Part shown: positions 18,405 to 25,941 of the stretch, one piece after another
Position numbering within the stretch: position 1 is the first letter of the stretch
Layout of the letters: each line of letters begins with the position of its first letter
Source: UBA7236 sp964638865
Lineage (GTDB): Bacteria; Bacteroidota; Bacteroidia; Chitinophagales; BACL12
Direction of reading: 5' to 3'
DNA length: 35,794 nucleotides
Assembly: GCA_964638865.1 (NCBI GenBank)
Contig: CAZXBG010000017.1
Location: 1-35,794 of the forward strand
The notes under the pieces: generated by a model
The model's database searches: none
What the model was told of the DNA's origin: nothing
The model's input: the letters and a program-made list of their open reading frames with translations, nothing else
Position numbers and translations under genes: made by a program

Positions 18405-18860
18405 ATGACAACCCTGCATCTCTCAACAGAAATTAATGCGAAAATAGAAACCTGTTTTGATGTTGCAAGAGATATTGATATACATATTTTATCTACAAAA
18501 AATACCAACGAAAAAGTAATTGATGGAAGAACAAAAGGACTATGTGAGTTGGGAGATACTATTACCTGGCAGGCCAAACATCTTGGAATAAAACAAAATT
18601 TTACCGTTAAGATCATACAATTTAACCAACCGTTTTATTTTGAAGATACTATGCTGAACGGCGCCTTTCGAACCATGCAACATAAACATTATTTTGAAGA
18701 AAAAAACGGCATTACCACAATGAAAGATAAAATGGAATACAGTGTTCCTTTTGGATTTATCGGAAAAATTTTTGATGCGGTATATCTTAAAAAATACATG
18801 CACCAATTTCTATTAACACGGAATGAAGTGTTAAAATCAGTGGCTGAAAACAAAAAATAA
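18405..18860 (+). CDS. SRPBCC (START/polyketide cyclase-like) ligand-binding family protein
   Basis: From the ATG at 18405 the product has 151 residues, beginning MTTLHLSTEINAKIETCFDV, the usual first strand and helix of SRPBCC proteins. Later markers are GDTITWQAKHLG and a C-terminal helix after YSVPFGFIGKIFDAV. These proteins form a helix-grip fold with a hydrophobic cavity and have varied, mostly unknown ligands. The frame is open to an ATG at 18378, but that start lies six bases after the upstream terminator and gives residues atypical of the family, so 18405 is preferred. I see no separate promoter between terminator and start. It converges with pdxJ. Confidence 0.8.
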   Translation: MTTLHLSTEINAKIETCFDVARDIDIHILSTKNTNEKVIDGRTKGLCELGDTITWQAKHLGIKQNFTVKIIQFNQPFYFEDTMLNGAFRTMQHKHYFEEKNGITTMKDKMEYSVPFGFIGKIFDAVYLKKYMHQFLLTRNEVLKSVAENKK

Positions 18861-18892
18861 GGTAAACATAGAAAAAGATAACAGTTCTTATT

Positions 18893-19606
18893 TTAAACCT
18901 GAAGCTGACGTTTATACAACTGTATGGTGTTTTCAATACCGAAATATAATGCATCGCTAATTAACGCATGCCCTATAGATACTTCAGCAAGATGCGGGAT
19001 ATTTTGTTTGAAAAATTTTAAATTTTCAAGATTAAGATCATGCCCGGCATTTATTCCTAATCCCAACTTATGCGCTTTATCTGCAGCATTTACATAATCA
19101 AATATTGCCTTGTGTTTATCTGCATTAAATTCTTCTGCATAAGGTCCGGTATAGAATTCAATGCGGTCGGTACCGCTTAATGCCGCAGCTTCAACCTGCG
19201 GTAATTCCGGATTTAAAAAAAGAGAAACACGAACACCGTACGACCTTATAGTTGCAATAATATCTTTTAATTTATTCATACTATTTATCACATCCCAACC
19301 GGTATTGGAAGTAATTACATGAGGAGGATCGGGAACCAATGTTGCCTGTGCAGGTTTTATTTTCTGTATCATCTCCATAAAACGCGCATCGGGATATCCT
19401 TCAATATTAAATTCCGTTGTAACAACTTTTTTCAGGTCATAAACATCCTGCAAGGTAATATGTCGTTCATCGGGTCGGGGATGAACAGTAATTCCATCTG
19501 CACCATATCGCTCGCAGTCGATGGCAAATTGCACAACATTCGGCAATTGCCCGCCGCGTGCGTTGCGAAGGGTGGCTATTTTGTTGATGTTGATGGATAG
19601 ATTCAT
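18893..19606 (-). CDS. pdxJ: Pyridoxine 5'-phosphate synthase
   Basis: PdxJ condenses 1-deoxy-D-xylulose 5-phosphate with 3-amino-2-oxopropyl phosphate to form pyridoxine 5'-phosphate, the last ring-forming step of the DXP-dependent vitamin B6 pathway. The 237-residue protein has the usual length and family words: LSININKIATLRNARGG at the N-terminus, GADGITVHPRPDERHI, FNIEGYPDARF, RVSLFLNPE and LGINAGHDLNLENL, ending with VSIGHALI. The start is the ATG at 19606. The leader just upstream contains a 7-bp tandem repeat (19617-19637), and the ahcY terminator lies beyond it, so pdxJ probably needs its own promoter. Confidence 0.95.
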   Translation of the reverse strand: MNLSININKIATLRNARGGQLPNVVQFAIDCERYGADGITVHPRPDERHITLQDVYDLKKVVTTEFNIEGYPDARFMEMIQKIKPAQATLVPDPPHVITSNTGWDVINSMNKLKDIIATIRSYGVRVSLFLNPELPQVEAAALSGTDRIEFYTGPYAEEFNADKHKAIFDYVNAADKAHKLGLGINAGHDLNLENLKFFKQNIPHLAEVSIGHALISDALYFGIENTIQLYKRQLQV

Positions 19607-19616
19607 GAAGAGTATG

Positions 19617-19637
19617 TAGTAGTTAGTAGTTAGTAGT
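19617..19637. repeat. Heptanucleotide tandem repeat in the pdxJ leader
   Basis: Three exact copies of TAGTAGT lie 11-31 bp upstream of the pdxJ start codon. The same AGTAGTTAG word recurs in the arms of the ahcY terminator hairpin at 19692-19735. Unit number may vary between strains, but that cannot be judged from one sequence. Confidence 0.7.
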
Positions 19638-19684
19638 TTGATTTTATGAGGATGGGAATTGCAGGATTGAGAAATGGCATTTTT

Positions 19685-19735
19685 TAAAAAAAGTAGTTAG
19701 CAATTGGAAAATGTTTTTTCTAATTGCTAACTACT
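19685..19735 (-). terminator. AT-rich intrinsic terminator of ahcY
   Basis: A perfect 14-bp inverted repeat, AGTAGTTAGCAATT at 19692-19705 and its complement at 19722-19735, has a 16-base loop. Read on the minus strand it is followed by seven Ts. It sits 20 bp after the ahcY stop codon, as expected for a terminator, though the stem is AT-rich. Confidence 0.6.
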
Positions 19736-19755
19736 AATATCTAAATATTCCTTAT

Positions 19756-21072
19756 TTAATAACGATAATATTCAGGTTTATATGGACCGTTTTTATCGAC
19801 ACCAATATAATCTGCTTGTTTATCATTTAAAACTTCGAGTTGCACATTTAATTTTTTCAAATGTAACCTTGCAACTTTTTCGTCGAGATGTTTTGGCAAC
19901 GTGTAAACTTTATTTTCATATTTATCGCCATGCACCCATAATTCAATTTGTGCTAATGTTTGATTCGAAAATGAATTTGACATTACAAAGGAAGGATGTC
20001 CCATTGCACAACCCAGATTTACTAATCTGCCTTCTGCTAATAAAATGATATCCTTTCCATCGATCGTATATTTATCAACCTGTGGTTTTATTTCTTCCTT
20101 AGAATCCATAAAATTGGTGTTTAACCAGGCAACATCTATTTCATCATCAAAGTGACCGATATTACAAACGATAGCGTTGTGTTTCATCAATTTAAAATGA
20201 TGTCCTACAATAATATCGCAATTACCGGTAGCGGTAACAACAATATCGGCTTCTTTAACTGCATCTTCCATTCTTTTCACTTCAAATCCGTCCATTGCCG
20301 CCTGTAAAGCACAGATAGGGTCAATTTCTGTTATTATCACTCTTGCTCCTGCTCCTTGTAAAGATTGGGCAGAACCTTTTCCAACATCACCATATCCGGC
20401 AACAACGGCAACTTTTCCGGCCATCATTACATCAGTAGCTCTGCGGATAGCATCCACCAAAGATTCTTTACAGCCATATTTATTATCGAATTTTGATTTA
20501 GTTACTGAATCGTTAACATTGATTGCAGGAACGGGTAAAGTACCTTTTTCAACACGACCATATAAACGGTGAACACCGGTTGTGGTTTCTTCAGAAATCC
20601 CTTTCAGGTGTTTAACCATTTCAGGATATTTATCCAAAACGAGATTGGTAAGATCACCACCATCATCCAGGATCATATTTAAAGGCTCATTATTCTCGCC
20701 AAAAAATAAGGTTTGATCAATACACCAGTCATACTCTTCCAATGTTTCTCCCTTCCAGGCATAAACCGGTATTCCAACAGCAGCAATAGCCGCAGCTGCG
20801 TGGTCTTGTGTGGAGAAGATATTACAAGAGCTCCACTGCACTTCGGCACCCAATTCAATAAGGGTTTCAATTAAAACAGCAGTTTGGATGGTCATGTGCA
20901 AACAACCAGCTATACGTGCACCTTTTAGAGGTTTTGATGGCCCATATTCTTCGCGAATAGCCATCAGACCGGGCATTTCTACCTCAGCCAGTTTAATTTC
21001 CTTACGCCCCCATGCGGCAAGAGTGATGTCTTTTACCTTGTAAGGGAGTTTTTTGTCAGTCATTACTTCCAT
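19756..21072 (-). CDS. ahcY: Adenosylhomocysteinase (S-adenosyl-L-homocysteine hydrolase)
   Basis: AhcY hydrolyses S-adenosylhomocysteine to adenosine and homocysteine, removing the inhibitor of methyltransferases; it uses bound NAD. The 438-residue protein shows the NAD-binding loop VVAGYGDVGKGSAQSL, the substrate-side words CLHMTIQTAVLIETL and SCNIFSTQDHAAAAI, and the typical C-terminus GPYKPEYYRY. The ATG at 21072 is used, but a second ATG three codons in (MTDKKLPYKV) is also possible. A well-formed promoter lies 63 bp upstream on the minus strand (21135-21165). A large palindrome separates that promoter from the divergent bacilliredoxin gene. Confidence 0.96.
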   Translation of the reverse strand: MEVMTDKKLPYKVKDITLAAWGRKEIKLAEVEMPGLMAIREEYGPSKPLKGARIAGCLHMTIQTAVLIETLIELGAEVQWSSCNIFSTQDHAAAAIAAVGIPVYAWKGETLEEYDWCIDQTLFFGENNEPLNMILDDGGDLTNLVLDKYPEMVKHLKGISEETTTGVHRLYGRVEKGTLPVPAINVNDSVTKSKFDNKYGCKESLVDAIRRATDVMMAGKVAVVAGYGDVGKGSAQSLQGAGARVIITEIDPICALQAAMDGFEVKRMEDAVKEADIVVTATGNCDIIVGHHFKLMKHNAIVCNIGHFDDEIDVAWLNTNFMDSKEEIKPQVDKYTIDGKDIILLAEGRLVNLGCAMGHPSFVMSNSFSNQTLAQIELWVHGDKYENKVYTLPKHLDEKVARLHLKKLNVQLEVLNDKQADYIGVDKNGPYKPEYYRY

Positions 21073-21134
21073 TGATTATTAGTTTTAGTGAATGCAAATT
21101 GCGATGTGCAGAATGCGAAAACCTTATTTTATCA

Positions 21135-21165
21135 CAAAGGTAAAAAATAGATTAGCCATGCACAA
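21135..21165 (-). promoter_or_regulatory. Promoter of ahcY
   Basis: On the minus strand, TTG (21165-21163), a 20-bp spacer and TACCTTTG (21142-21135) match the Bacteroidota consensus exactly. The start codon lies 63 bp downstream of the -7 box. This is the best promoter match in the window. Confidence 0.65.
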
Positions 21166-21219
21166 CGTATGAACTAAAAATAGCACTTCATAGTTCATGG
21201 ATTAGGTAAAAGTTCCGGG

Positions 21220-21283
21220 TTTCATTTATTCCTCTTTGCAGAGACGCAATGCATTGCATCTCCACAAAGAGGAATAAATGAAA
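21220..21283. repeat. 64-bp near-perfect palindrome between ahcY and the bacilliredoxin gene
   Basis: The arms TTTCATTTATTCCTCTTTG (21220-21238) and its exact complement (21265-21283) are perfect over 19 bp. The inner 26 bp are also palindromic around AATGCATT, including GAGACGCAATGCATTGCATCTC with one mismatch. The whole element is symmetric about 21251/21252 with only three mismatched pairs out of 32. It encodes nothing. The GAGACGCAATGCATTGC core resembles short dispersed palindromes I recall from other bacterial genomes, unverified. It lies between two divergent promoters, so a terminator role is unlikely. Confidence 0.85.
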
Positions 21284-21344
21284 CAGCATCAATAATAACA
21301 TTTACCGCTAAAGTAAAGGCAATTTGCAACGAATACCAGTGAAT

Positions 21345-21373
21345 TTGCCACCATAATCTTTTCATTAACTTTG
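21345..21373 (+). promoter_or_regulatory. Promoter of the bacilliredoxin gene
   Basis: TTG at 21345-21347 and the exact -7 box TAACTTTG at 21366-21373, with an 18-bp spacer. The start codon is 16 bp after the -7 box, giving a leader of about 10 bases. Confidence 0.55.
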
Positions 21374-21389
21374 CAAAAAACTTAACTAA

Positions 21390-21821
21390 ATGTATCCAAA
21401 AGAATTAGTATTGCCAATGAAAGCCGAGCTTACTGATGCCGGATTTGAGGATCTTACATCAGCGGAAGCGGTTCAAAACGCCATTAAAAATACCGAGGGC
21501 ACCTTATTATTAGTTGTTAATTCTGTTTGTGGCTGTGCTGCAGGAATGGCGAGACCAGGCGTGAAAATGAGTTTAACCAACGAAAAAACCCCGGATAAAT
21601 TAGCCACTGTGTTTGCAGGTTTTGATATGGAAGCAGTTGCCGAAGCCAGAAGGTTTACTTTGCCTTATCCTCCAAGTTCACCAAGCATAGCTTTATTTAA
21701 AAATGGCAAGCTGGTTCATTTTATCGAACGTCACCAGATAGAAGGAAGAAATGCAATGATGATTGCCAATGACCTTATTGGTGCTTATGAAAAACACTGT
21801 GGGGAGATGATAAATAATTGA
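21390..21821 (+). CDS. BrxA/BrxB-family bacilliredoxin (YphP/YqiW)
   Basis: Bacilliredoxins are thioredoxin-fold proteins with a CGC active site that remove small thiols (bacillithiol in Firmicutes) from protein cysteines. The 143-residue product has the expected length, N-terminus (MYPKELVLPMKAELTDAGFE) and motif VVNSVCGCAAGMARPG, with CGC at 47-49. PYPPSSPSIALFKNGKLVHF is also characteristic. Some Bacteroidota are reported to make bacillithiol; whether this organism does is not shown here. The gene has a good promoter, a strong terminator and no operon partner. Confidence 0.92.
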   Translation: MYPKELVLPMKAELTDAGFEDLTSAEAVQNAIKNTEGTLLLVVNSVCGCAAGMARPGVKMSLTNEKTPDKLATVFAGFDMEAVAEARRFTLPYPPSSPSIALFKNGKLVHFIERHQIEGRNAMMIANDLIGAYEKHCGEMINN

Positions 21822-21848
21822 TGAATTAAGTACAAAATAATGAAATGG

Positions 21849-21875
21849 AAAGCTGCCTAATGGCGGCTTTTTTTT
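21849..21875 (+). terminator. Intrinsic terminator of the bacilliredoxin gene
   Basis: AAAGCTGCC-TAAT-GGCGGCTTT forms a 9-bp stem (one G-T pair) with a 4-base loop, followed by five more Ts. It overlaps the stop codon of the converging gene by two bases and has a T run only for plus-strand transcripts. Confidence 0.8.
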
Positions 21876-22533
21876 ATAGTTTATAAGCAACTCCAACAGA
21901 AAGTGAAAAAGGAAAATAAATGACGCGCTGCACATAACTGTCAGTTAAAACATAGTCGAGTCCTAAATCAGATTCAATGAAACCATTATATCTGATTTCC
22001 CATTTAATTTCCGAAAATTTTAATCCTGCATTCAGGATCATTGAAAACCGGTCTGTGAAATTATATGCACCTAAAAAATTGAACTCTCCAATAAAGGTGC
22101 GACTTTCATCGGAGGATTTACCAAAATAATATTCGCCAATCTTTTGTGAGAGATAAGCCGGAGTTCTGGCATACAACATACCAAATCCAATTTTTTCTTC
22201 AAAATAAAATTTATTATAATTTTGAATTTTTCCGATCATTGGTACAAAATAATGACTGCGAATATCAGGAAAAGCATTTAAGGAATAAAGGTCACTATAT
22301 TTATGTTTTGAATAATTAAATTTAAAACAAGTGAAATATTGATCTGAAAAATGATAAAGGATAGAAATATCTGTGCCCGAACCAAAGGAAAGATCAGCAT
22401 CATTGTCGTTTTTTATATCAATGGGAAGTGAAGCTCCTATAACAAACTGGAACTCCCAAGGTAATTTGGCGCCAATTTGGCTAAACATTTGGAAAAAACA
22501 AGAAAGTAGTAAAAAGAGGAGAATATATTTCAT
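21874..22533 (-). CDS. Hypothetical exported outer-membrane beta-barrel-like protein
   Basis: The 219-residue product has a signal peptide (MKYILLFLLLSCFFQMFSQ) and then strand-like alternating segments: FQFVIGASLPIDIKN, TDISILYHFSDQYFTCFKF and FYFEEKIGFGMLYAR. It ends FPFSLSVGVAYKL, with a terminal aromatic/hydrophobic strand typical of outer-membrane barrels. I do not recognise the family. A TAAATTTG -7 box lies on the minus strand at 22550-22557, but no -33 TTG is at normal distance. That box overlaps the -33 region of the divergent DinB promoter, so the two genes may compete for polymerase. Confidence 0.65.
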   Translation of the reverse strand: MKYILLFLLLSCFFQMFSQIGAKLPWEFQFVIGASLPIDIKNDNDADLSFGSGTDISILYHFSDQYFTCFKFNYSKHKYSDLYSLNAFPDIRSHYFVPMIGKIQNYNKFYFEEKIGFGMLYARTPAYLSQKIGEYYFGKSSDESRTFIGEFNFLGAYNFTDRFSMILNAGLKFSEIKWEIRYNGFIESDLGLDYVLTDSYVQRVIYFPFSLSVGVAYKL

Positions 22534-22545
22534 TAAAAATATCTG

Positions 22546-22577
22546 TTGACAAATTTAGCCATTTTTTTATAATTTTA
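22546..22577 (+). promoter_or_regulatory. Promoter of the DinB-family gene
   Basis: TTG at 22546-22548, a 21-bp spacer and TAATTTTA at 22570-22577, one mismatch from the Bacteroidota -7 consensus. The start codon is 29 bp downstream. It overlaps a minus-strand -7 box for the divergent barrel gene. Confidence 0.45.
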
Positions 22578-22606
22578 GCGATCCTCAAAACAAAATATAA
22601 GACAAA

Positions 22607-23077
22607 ATGCAACTCAAAAATTATCTTGTTGAAACCTTTGAATACAACGATTTCGCTAATAAACTGGTATTAACTAAAATTGTTGAGTTACCGGATAAAA
22701 CGGAATGTATTAAGTTATTCAGTCATCTTATCAATTGTCAGTATAAATGGTTGGACAGAATCACCATTTATCCTGAAATTTCCAAACTGGATTGGTGGGA
22801 ACCAAATTATATTTTAGAAAATCTCGCTGAAGAATGGGATAAAAGTTTGGATGCCTGGATATGGTTCATCGATAAAAAAACAGAAGCAGAACTTTTGCAG
22901 GAAGTAATATGGATGGGAATAGGCAATGCGCCTTATACTGCGCAATTAAAAGATATTCCCTTGCAGTTAAATTATCACAGCATTCATCACAGAGCGCAAA
23001 TGCAAATGATTATAAGGCAACAAGGGTTGGTTCCTGATTTTGTGGATTATATTGGCACTAAATATCGCCCGGTATAA
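22607..23077 (+). CDS. DinB/YfiT-like four-helix metal-binding protein
   Basis: This 156-residue protein fits the DinB-like four-helix bundle. Three histidines placed for the metal site are His40 (LFSHLINCQYKWLDRI), His124 and His128 (NYHSIHHRAQMQMIIRQQG). The C-terminus (PDFVDYIGTKYRP) is also typical. Family members include thiol-dependent transferases and many proteins of unknown role; despite the name, they are not DNA polymerase IV. The gene is monocistronic. It ends 6 bp before the convergent CotH-type gene, with no visible terminator in the gap. Confidence 0.85.
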   Translation: MQLKNYLVETFEYNDFANKLVLTKIVELPDKTECIKLFSHLINCQYKWLDRITIYPEISKLDWWEPNYILENLAEEWDKSLDAWIWFIDKKTEAELLQEVIWMGIGNAPYTAQLKDIPLQLNYHSIHHRAQMQMIIRQQGLVPDFVDYIGTKYRPV

Positions 23078-23083
23078 TTCATA

Positions 23084-25306
23084 TTATTTTTTTACCACCG
23101 TTTCAAAATATTGTTTTTCTCCACAAACCATTTTCATAATATAAGTTCCGGAGGGAATTAAATTTGTAATCAAAACTATTTCGTTTCCGCTGCGGTATTT
23201 TTGTTTTAATACAACTTCTCCCAAATTATTTATTAAACTTACTTCACCATCATCCATAATATCCCTTAATTTAATAATCAGTTGATTGCTAAATGGATTG
23301 GGAAATAATAAAAGTTCGTTTTGTACAGCTTCATCAATTCCAATTTGAACATCTATCACTGAACTATTTATTGCGGTGCATCCATAATATTGATCTACTG
23401 TTAAACTTACAATATAAGAGCCTGCTCCACCATATGTATGTTCGGGAACTTCCTCTGTTGAAGTATTACCATCACCAAAATTCCATAAATAAGATGCATC
23501 TGATGTTACAGGATCAAATGTATAAACTAATGATGAAACTTGCGTTACTGAATAATTTGCATCAGGTGGTTCAACATAATCTGGATCCAGCGCATCATCC
23601 ATCCAGGCCAGTCTATCTTCCATAAAATTGGAAAGTTCATCCACAAAATAATTATAATCAGTAACACCTAATTCAGTCCATTTAGCAAAATTGCGTGCTG
23701 CCGGTTCTTGTAATAATATTTGAATGGAATCGATAAATATTTGAAACGAATCATCACTTAAAACATCTTCCCGCAAAGCAGTATACCTGCAATACACTTC
23801 ATTTACCCATTCCGGATCTTCCCTGAATTTACTCCACCAAAATGGAAATGGCCATGCCGGATGTGTTATTTCCCAAACCCAACCGTTAACTGTCCACGGA
23901 GCATATGCACGGTCGTAATCCCAGGGCGGACCAATCTTTAACTGACCGCCATCAGAAATATTTTCTTTATATAAAAATGTACTTCTTCCATAACTGTCGT
24001 AATTCGCACTGAACTCATTTACAAGCATAAAATCAATAAATGATTTAACGCCTATGTATTTTCTATATCCATTTACCGGATCTAAAAAATCGGGGCCATC
24101 CAAAACAATTTCAAAACTATCTACATAATTATGAATGTAATCAAATTGTTGCGGTTGAATAGAATCAATTTGAGGATATACCATTTTATATGCAACCGGC
24201 AAACCGGATGTAGCGTAATTAATTGGATCAAATAAACTGTTCCAATCGTTTGGTGAATAATTTTCATTTATTTCTATAATATACCCTCCGGTTAAAGCAT
24301 CACCTGCAATATCTTCCGGATCTAATTTATCAATGTCGACTCTGTTCTCATCTCGTTTAATTTTTTCTGTTAAAGTATAAACTCCCATGTATTCTCCATT
24401 CACCATCAACTCGCAAAATTTTGTGCGCGGTGCATATTGTCCCATACGCCTGCTCATTTCGTAGGAGAGTGCATTTTTCATTAAACTGTAATCGAGATAT
24501 TCCGCTTTTAATATAAAATCGTTTTCAGAGGGCAGATTTAATAAGGAGGTATCAATTTCGAATCCTGCCTCATTAAGCAGATCGAAATCATAATTCTTTT
24601 TTGGATAATAAGGCCCGGTGAAACCTTGTAATTCTGTAAGTATTTTTCCTTCATAAGCAAATACAGTATCGTTCGGATGATTTAACATACCGATGCCATT
24701 ATCTATTATTAAAATCTGACCGGGAGTTTTAGGTTCATTATAAATTGGTTCTCCATCTGTATCAATTATTATAATAGGTAAATTACTGGAACTAAAATTA
24801 AATGGTTTTGCAGGTTCATCGCCGAAAGTAATATTCCAAGAATAAATAAATCCGATATCTGCGAATGCATAAGTATCATAAATATGCAGTGTCCATGTAC
24901 CATTTGGGTTTTGTCCATTATTTACAAGTCCCATATCACCCATAGGAATAAATTCGCCGGTGTAGGGAGCTGAACCGGTAGTAATATTGTTGTCTGCATT
25001 TTTATTTAAACAGGTATAATTAAAATTATCCCCGTCGCCACCAATTCCTGCAAATAATAAAAAGGTGGAACCATCGGGTGCAATTAATTTTACTTCAAGA
25101 TCGGAGTCCCAGGTATGGTCCAAATTCAAACAAACAGTTTCCAAACCGAAGAGCGTGTCGATAGTTTCCGGCAAACCTGTTACATCAATCGTAAATGATA
25201 TATCAGTGCCATCATCAGGTATTATTGTATTTACTGTTGAGGTAAAAGTTTGCGCTGAAATTTGCAGACTTACACATACTGCAAGCGTGAGAAGTATATT
25301 TTTCAT
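23084..25306 (-). CDS. CotH-kinase-type secreted protein with P-domain-like region, PKD domain and T9SS sorting domain
   Basis: The 740-residue product has a signal peptide (ending LQISAQ). Residues about 19-165 resemble a proprotein convertase P-domain (LDHTWDSDLEVKLIAPDGS, NPNGTWTLHIYDTY). The CotH domain spans about 255-530, with FCELMVNGEYMGVYTLTEK, GGYIIEINENY and PPWDYDRAYA near 461. A PKD domain lies at about 580-660 (SYLWNFGDGNTSTEEVPEHT). A T9SS sorting domain starts near 665 (LLLFPNPFSNQ). CotH proteins are atypical protein kinases first known from spore coats; the motifs here do not prove kinase activity. A surface or extracellular role is inferred from the sorting domain. It lies downstream of the RRM gene but beyond that gene's terminator. 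Confidence 0.87.
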   Translation of the reverse strand: MKNILLTLAVCVSLQISAQTFTSTVNTIIPDDGTDISFTIDVTGLPETIDTLFGLETVCLNLDHTWDSDLEVKLIAPDGSTFLLFAGIGGDGDNFNYTCLNKNADNNITTGSAPYTGEFIPMGDMGLVNNGQNPNGTWTLHIYDTYAFADIGFIYSWNITFGDEPAKPFNFSSSNLPIIIIDTDGEPIYNEPKTPGQILIIDNGIGMLNHPNDTVFAYEGKILTELQGFTGPYYPKKNYDFDLLNEAGFEIDTSLLNLPSENDFILKAEYLDYSLMKNALSYEMSRRMGQYAPRTKFCELMVNGEYMGVYTLTEKIKRDENRVDIDKLDPEDIAGDALTGGYIIEINENYSPNDWNSLFDPINYATSGLPVAYKMVYPQIDSIQPQQFDYIHNYVDSFEIVLDGPDFLDPVNGYRKYIGVKSFIDFMLVNEFSANYDSYGRSTFLYKENISDGGQLKIGPPWDYDRAYAPWTVNGWVWEITHPAWPFPFWWSKFREDPEWVNEVYCRYTALREDVLSDDSFQIFIDSIQILLQEPAARNFAKWTELGVTDYNYFVDELSNFMEDRLAWMDDALDPDYVEPPDANYSVTQVSSLVYTFDPVTSDASYLWNFGDGNTSTEEVPEHTYGGAGSYIVSLTVDQYYGCTAINSSVIDVQIGIDEAVQNELLLFPNPFSNQLIIKLRDIMDDGEVSLINNLGEVVLKQKYRSGNEIVLITNLIPSGTYIMKMVCGEKQYFETVVKK

Positions 25307-25364
25307 GAATAATACTGAATGTTAACACAATATTAAGCATATCTTAAATGATATAAAAAAATAC

Positions 25365-25396
25365 AAAAAAAAGATCCGGTCTTTTGAACCGGATCT
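25365..25396 (-). terminator. Intrinsic terminator of the RRM protein gene
   Basis: Minus-strand hairpin AGATCCGG / CCGGATCT (8-bp stem, 9-base loop, arms 25372-25379 and 25389-25396) followed by a run of Ts. It lies 20 bp after the RRM stop codon. Confidence 0.82.
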
Positions 25397-25415
25397 ACCT
25401 TTAAAAATTATTTAT

Positions 25416-25796
25416 TTACCAACGGTTGAAATTTTTCTTTCCACCATAACCACCGCCATCGCGATCGTTGTTGCGGCTTTTATTGAATCCACCGCCGCCG
25501 CCGCCACCGCCGCCGCGATTGAAATTGCCGCCACCGCCGCCACCGCGAGGTCTTTCTTCGCGAGGTCTCGCAACAGAAACGCCAACAACCTTACCGTCAA
25601 CTTCGGTTTCGTTTAAAGCATCAATAGCCTTTTGTCCTTCTTCGTCGTTCATCTCGACAAAGCCGAAACCACGGCTGCGACCTGTAAATTTGTCCATAAT
25701 AATTTTAGCTGAAGATACCTCACCGTATGCTTCAAATAATTGCCTTAAATCGGCGTCGTTGAGTTTGAAACTCAAGCCTGAAACGTAAATGTTCAT
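25416..25796 (-). CDS. RNA-binding protein: single RRM with glycine/arginine-rich tail
   Basis: The 126-residue cytoplasmic protein has one RNA recognition motif at 1-80, with RNP2 IYVSGL and RNP1 RGFGFVEM. The tail (about 84-126) is glycine-rich with scattered Arg, Asn and Phe, as in cyanobacterial Rbp and eukaryotic glycine-rich RNA-binding proteins. Such proteins are common in Bacteroidota and are thought to bind mRNA, sometimes in cold response; the role here is unproven. The glycine codons form a GC-rich block (25490-25555) unlike its neighbours. Its promoter and terminator are both visible, so it is monocistronic. Confidence 0.93.
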   Translation of the reverse strand: MNIYVSGLSFKLNDADLRQLFEAYGEVSSAKIIMDKFTGRSRGFGFVEMNDEEGQKAIDALNETEVDGKVVGVSVARPREERPRGGGGGGNFNRGGGGGGGGGFNKSRNNDRDGGGYGGKKNFNRW

Positions 25797-25816
25797 TTTT
25801 TTTTAGTTTATTAAAA

Positions 25817-25848
25817 TAAAGATAATGGGTTCTAATGAATAAATCCAA
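25817..25848 (-). promoter_or_regulatory. Promoter of the RRM protein gene
   Basis: On the minus strand, TTG (25848-25846), a 21-bp spacer and TATCTTTA (25824-25817), one mismatch from TAnnTTTG. The start codon is 20 bp after the -7 box. Confidence 0.5.
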
Positions 25849-25941
25849 ACTACGGTGAGCTAAAAATAACCATCCGAAATGAACGAACTAACAGAACCTT
25901 ATATCAAAGATACAAAATATTATGATTCGTAAAATATTTTT

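Noticed and set aside
21069..21390. SAH or SAM riboswitch upstream of ahcY
   Set aside because: The leader between promoter and start is about 60 bases without the known conserved elements; the large palindrome is upstream of the promoter, so it is not in the transcript.
25468..25788. Plus-strand frame rich in proline opposite the RRM gene
   Set aside because: It is the antisense of the glycine codons; the minus-strand RRM domain is unmistakable.
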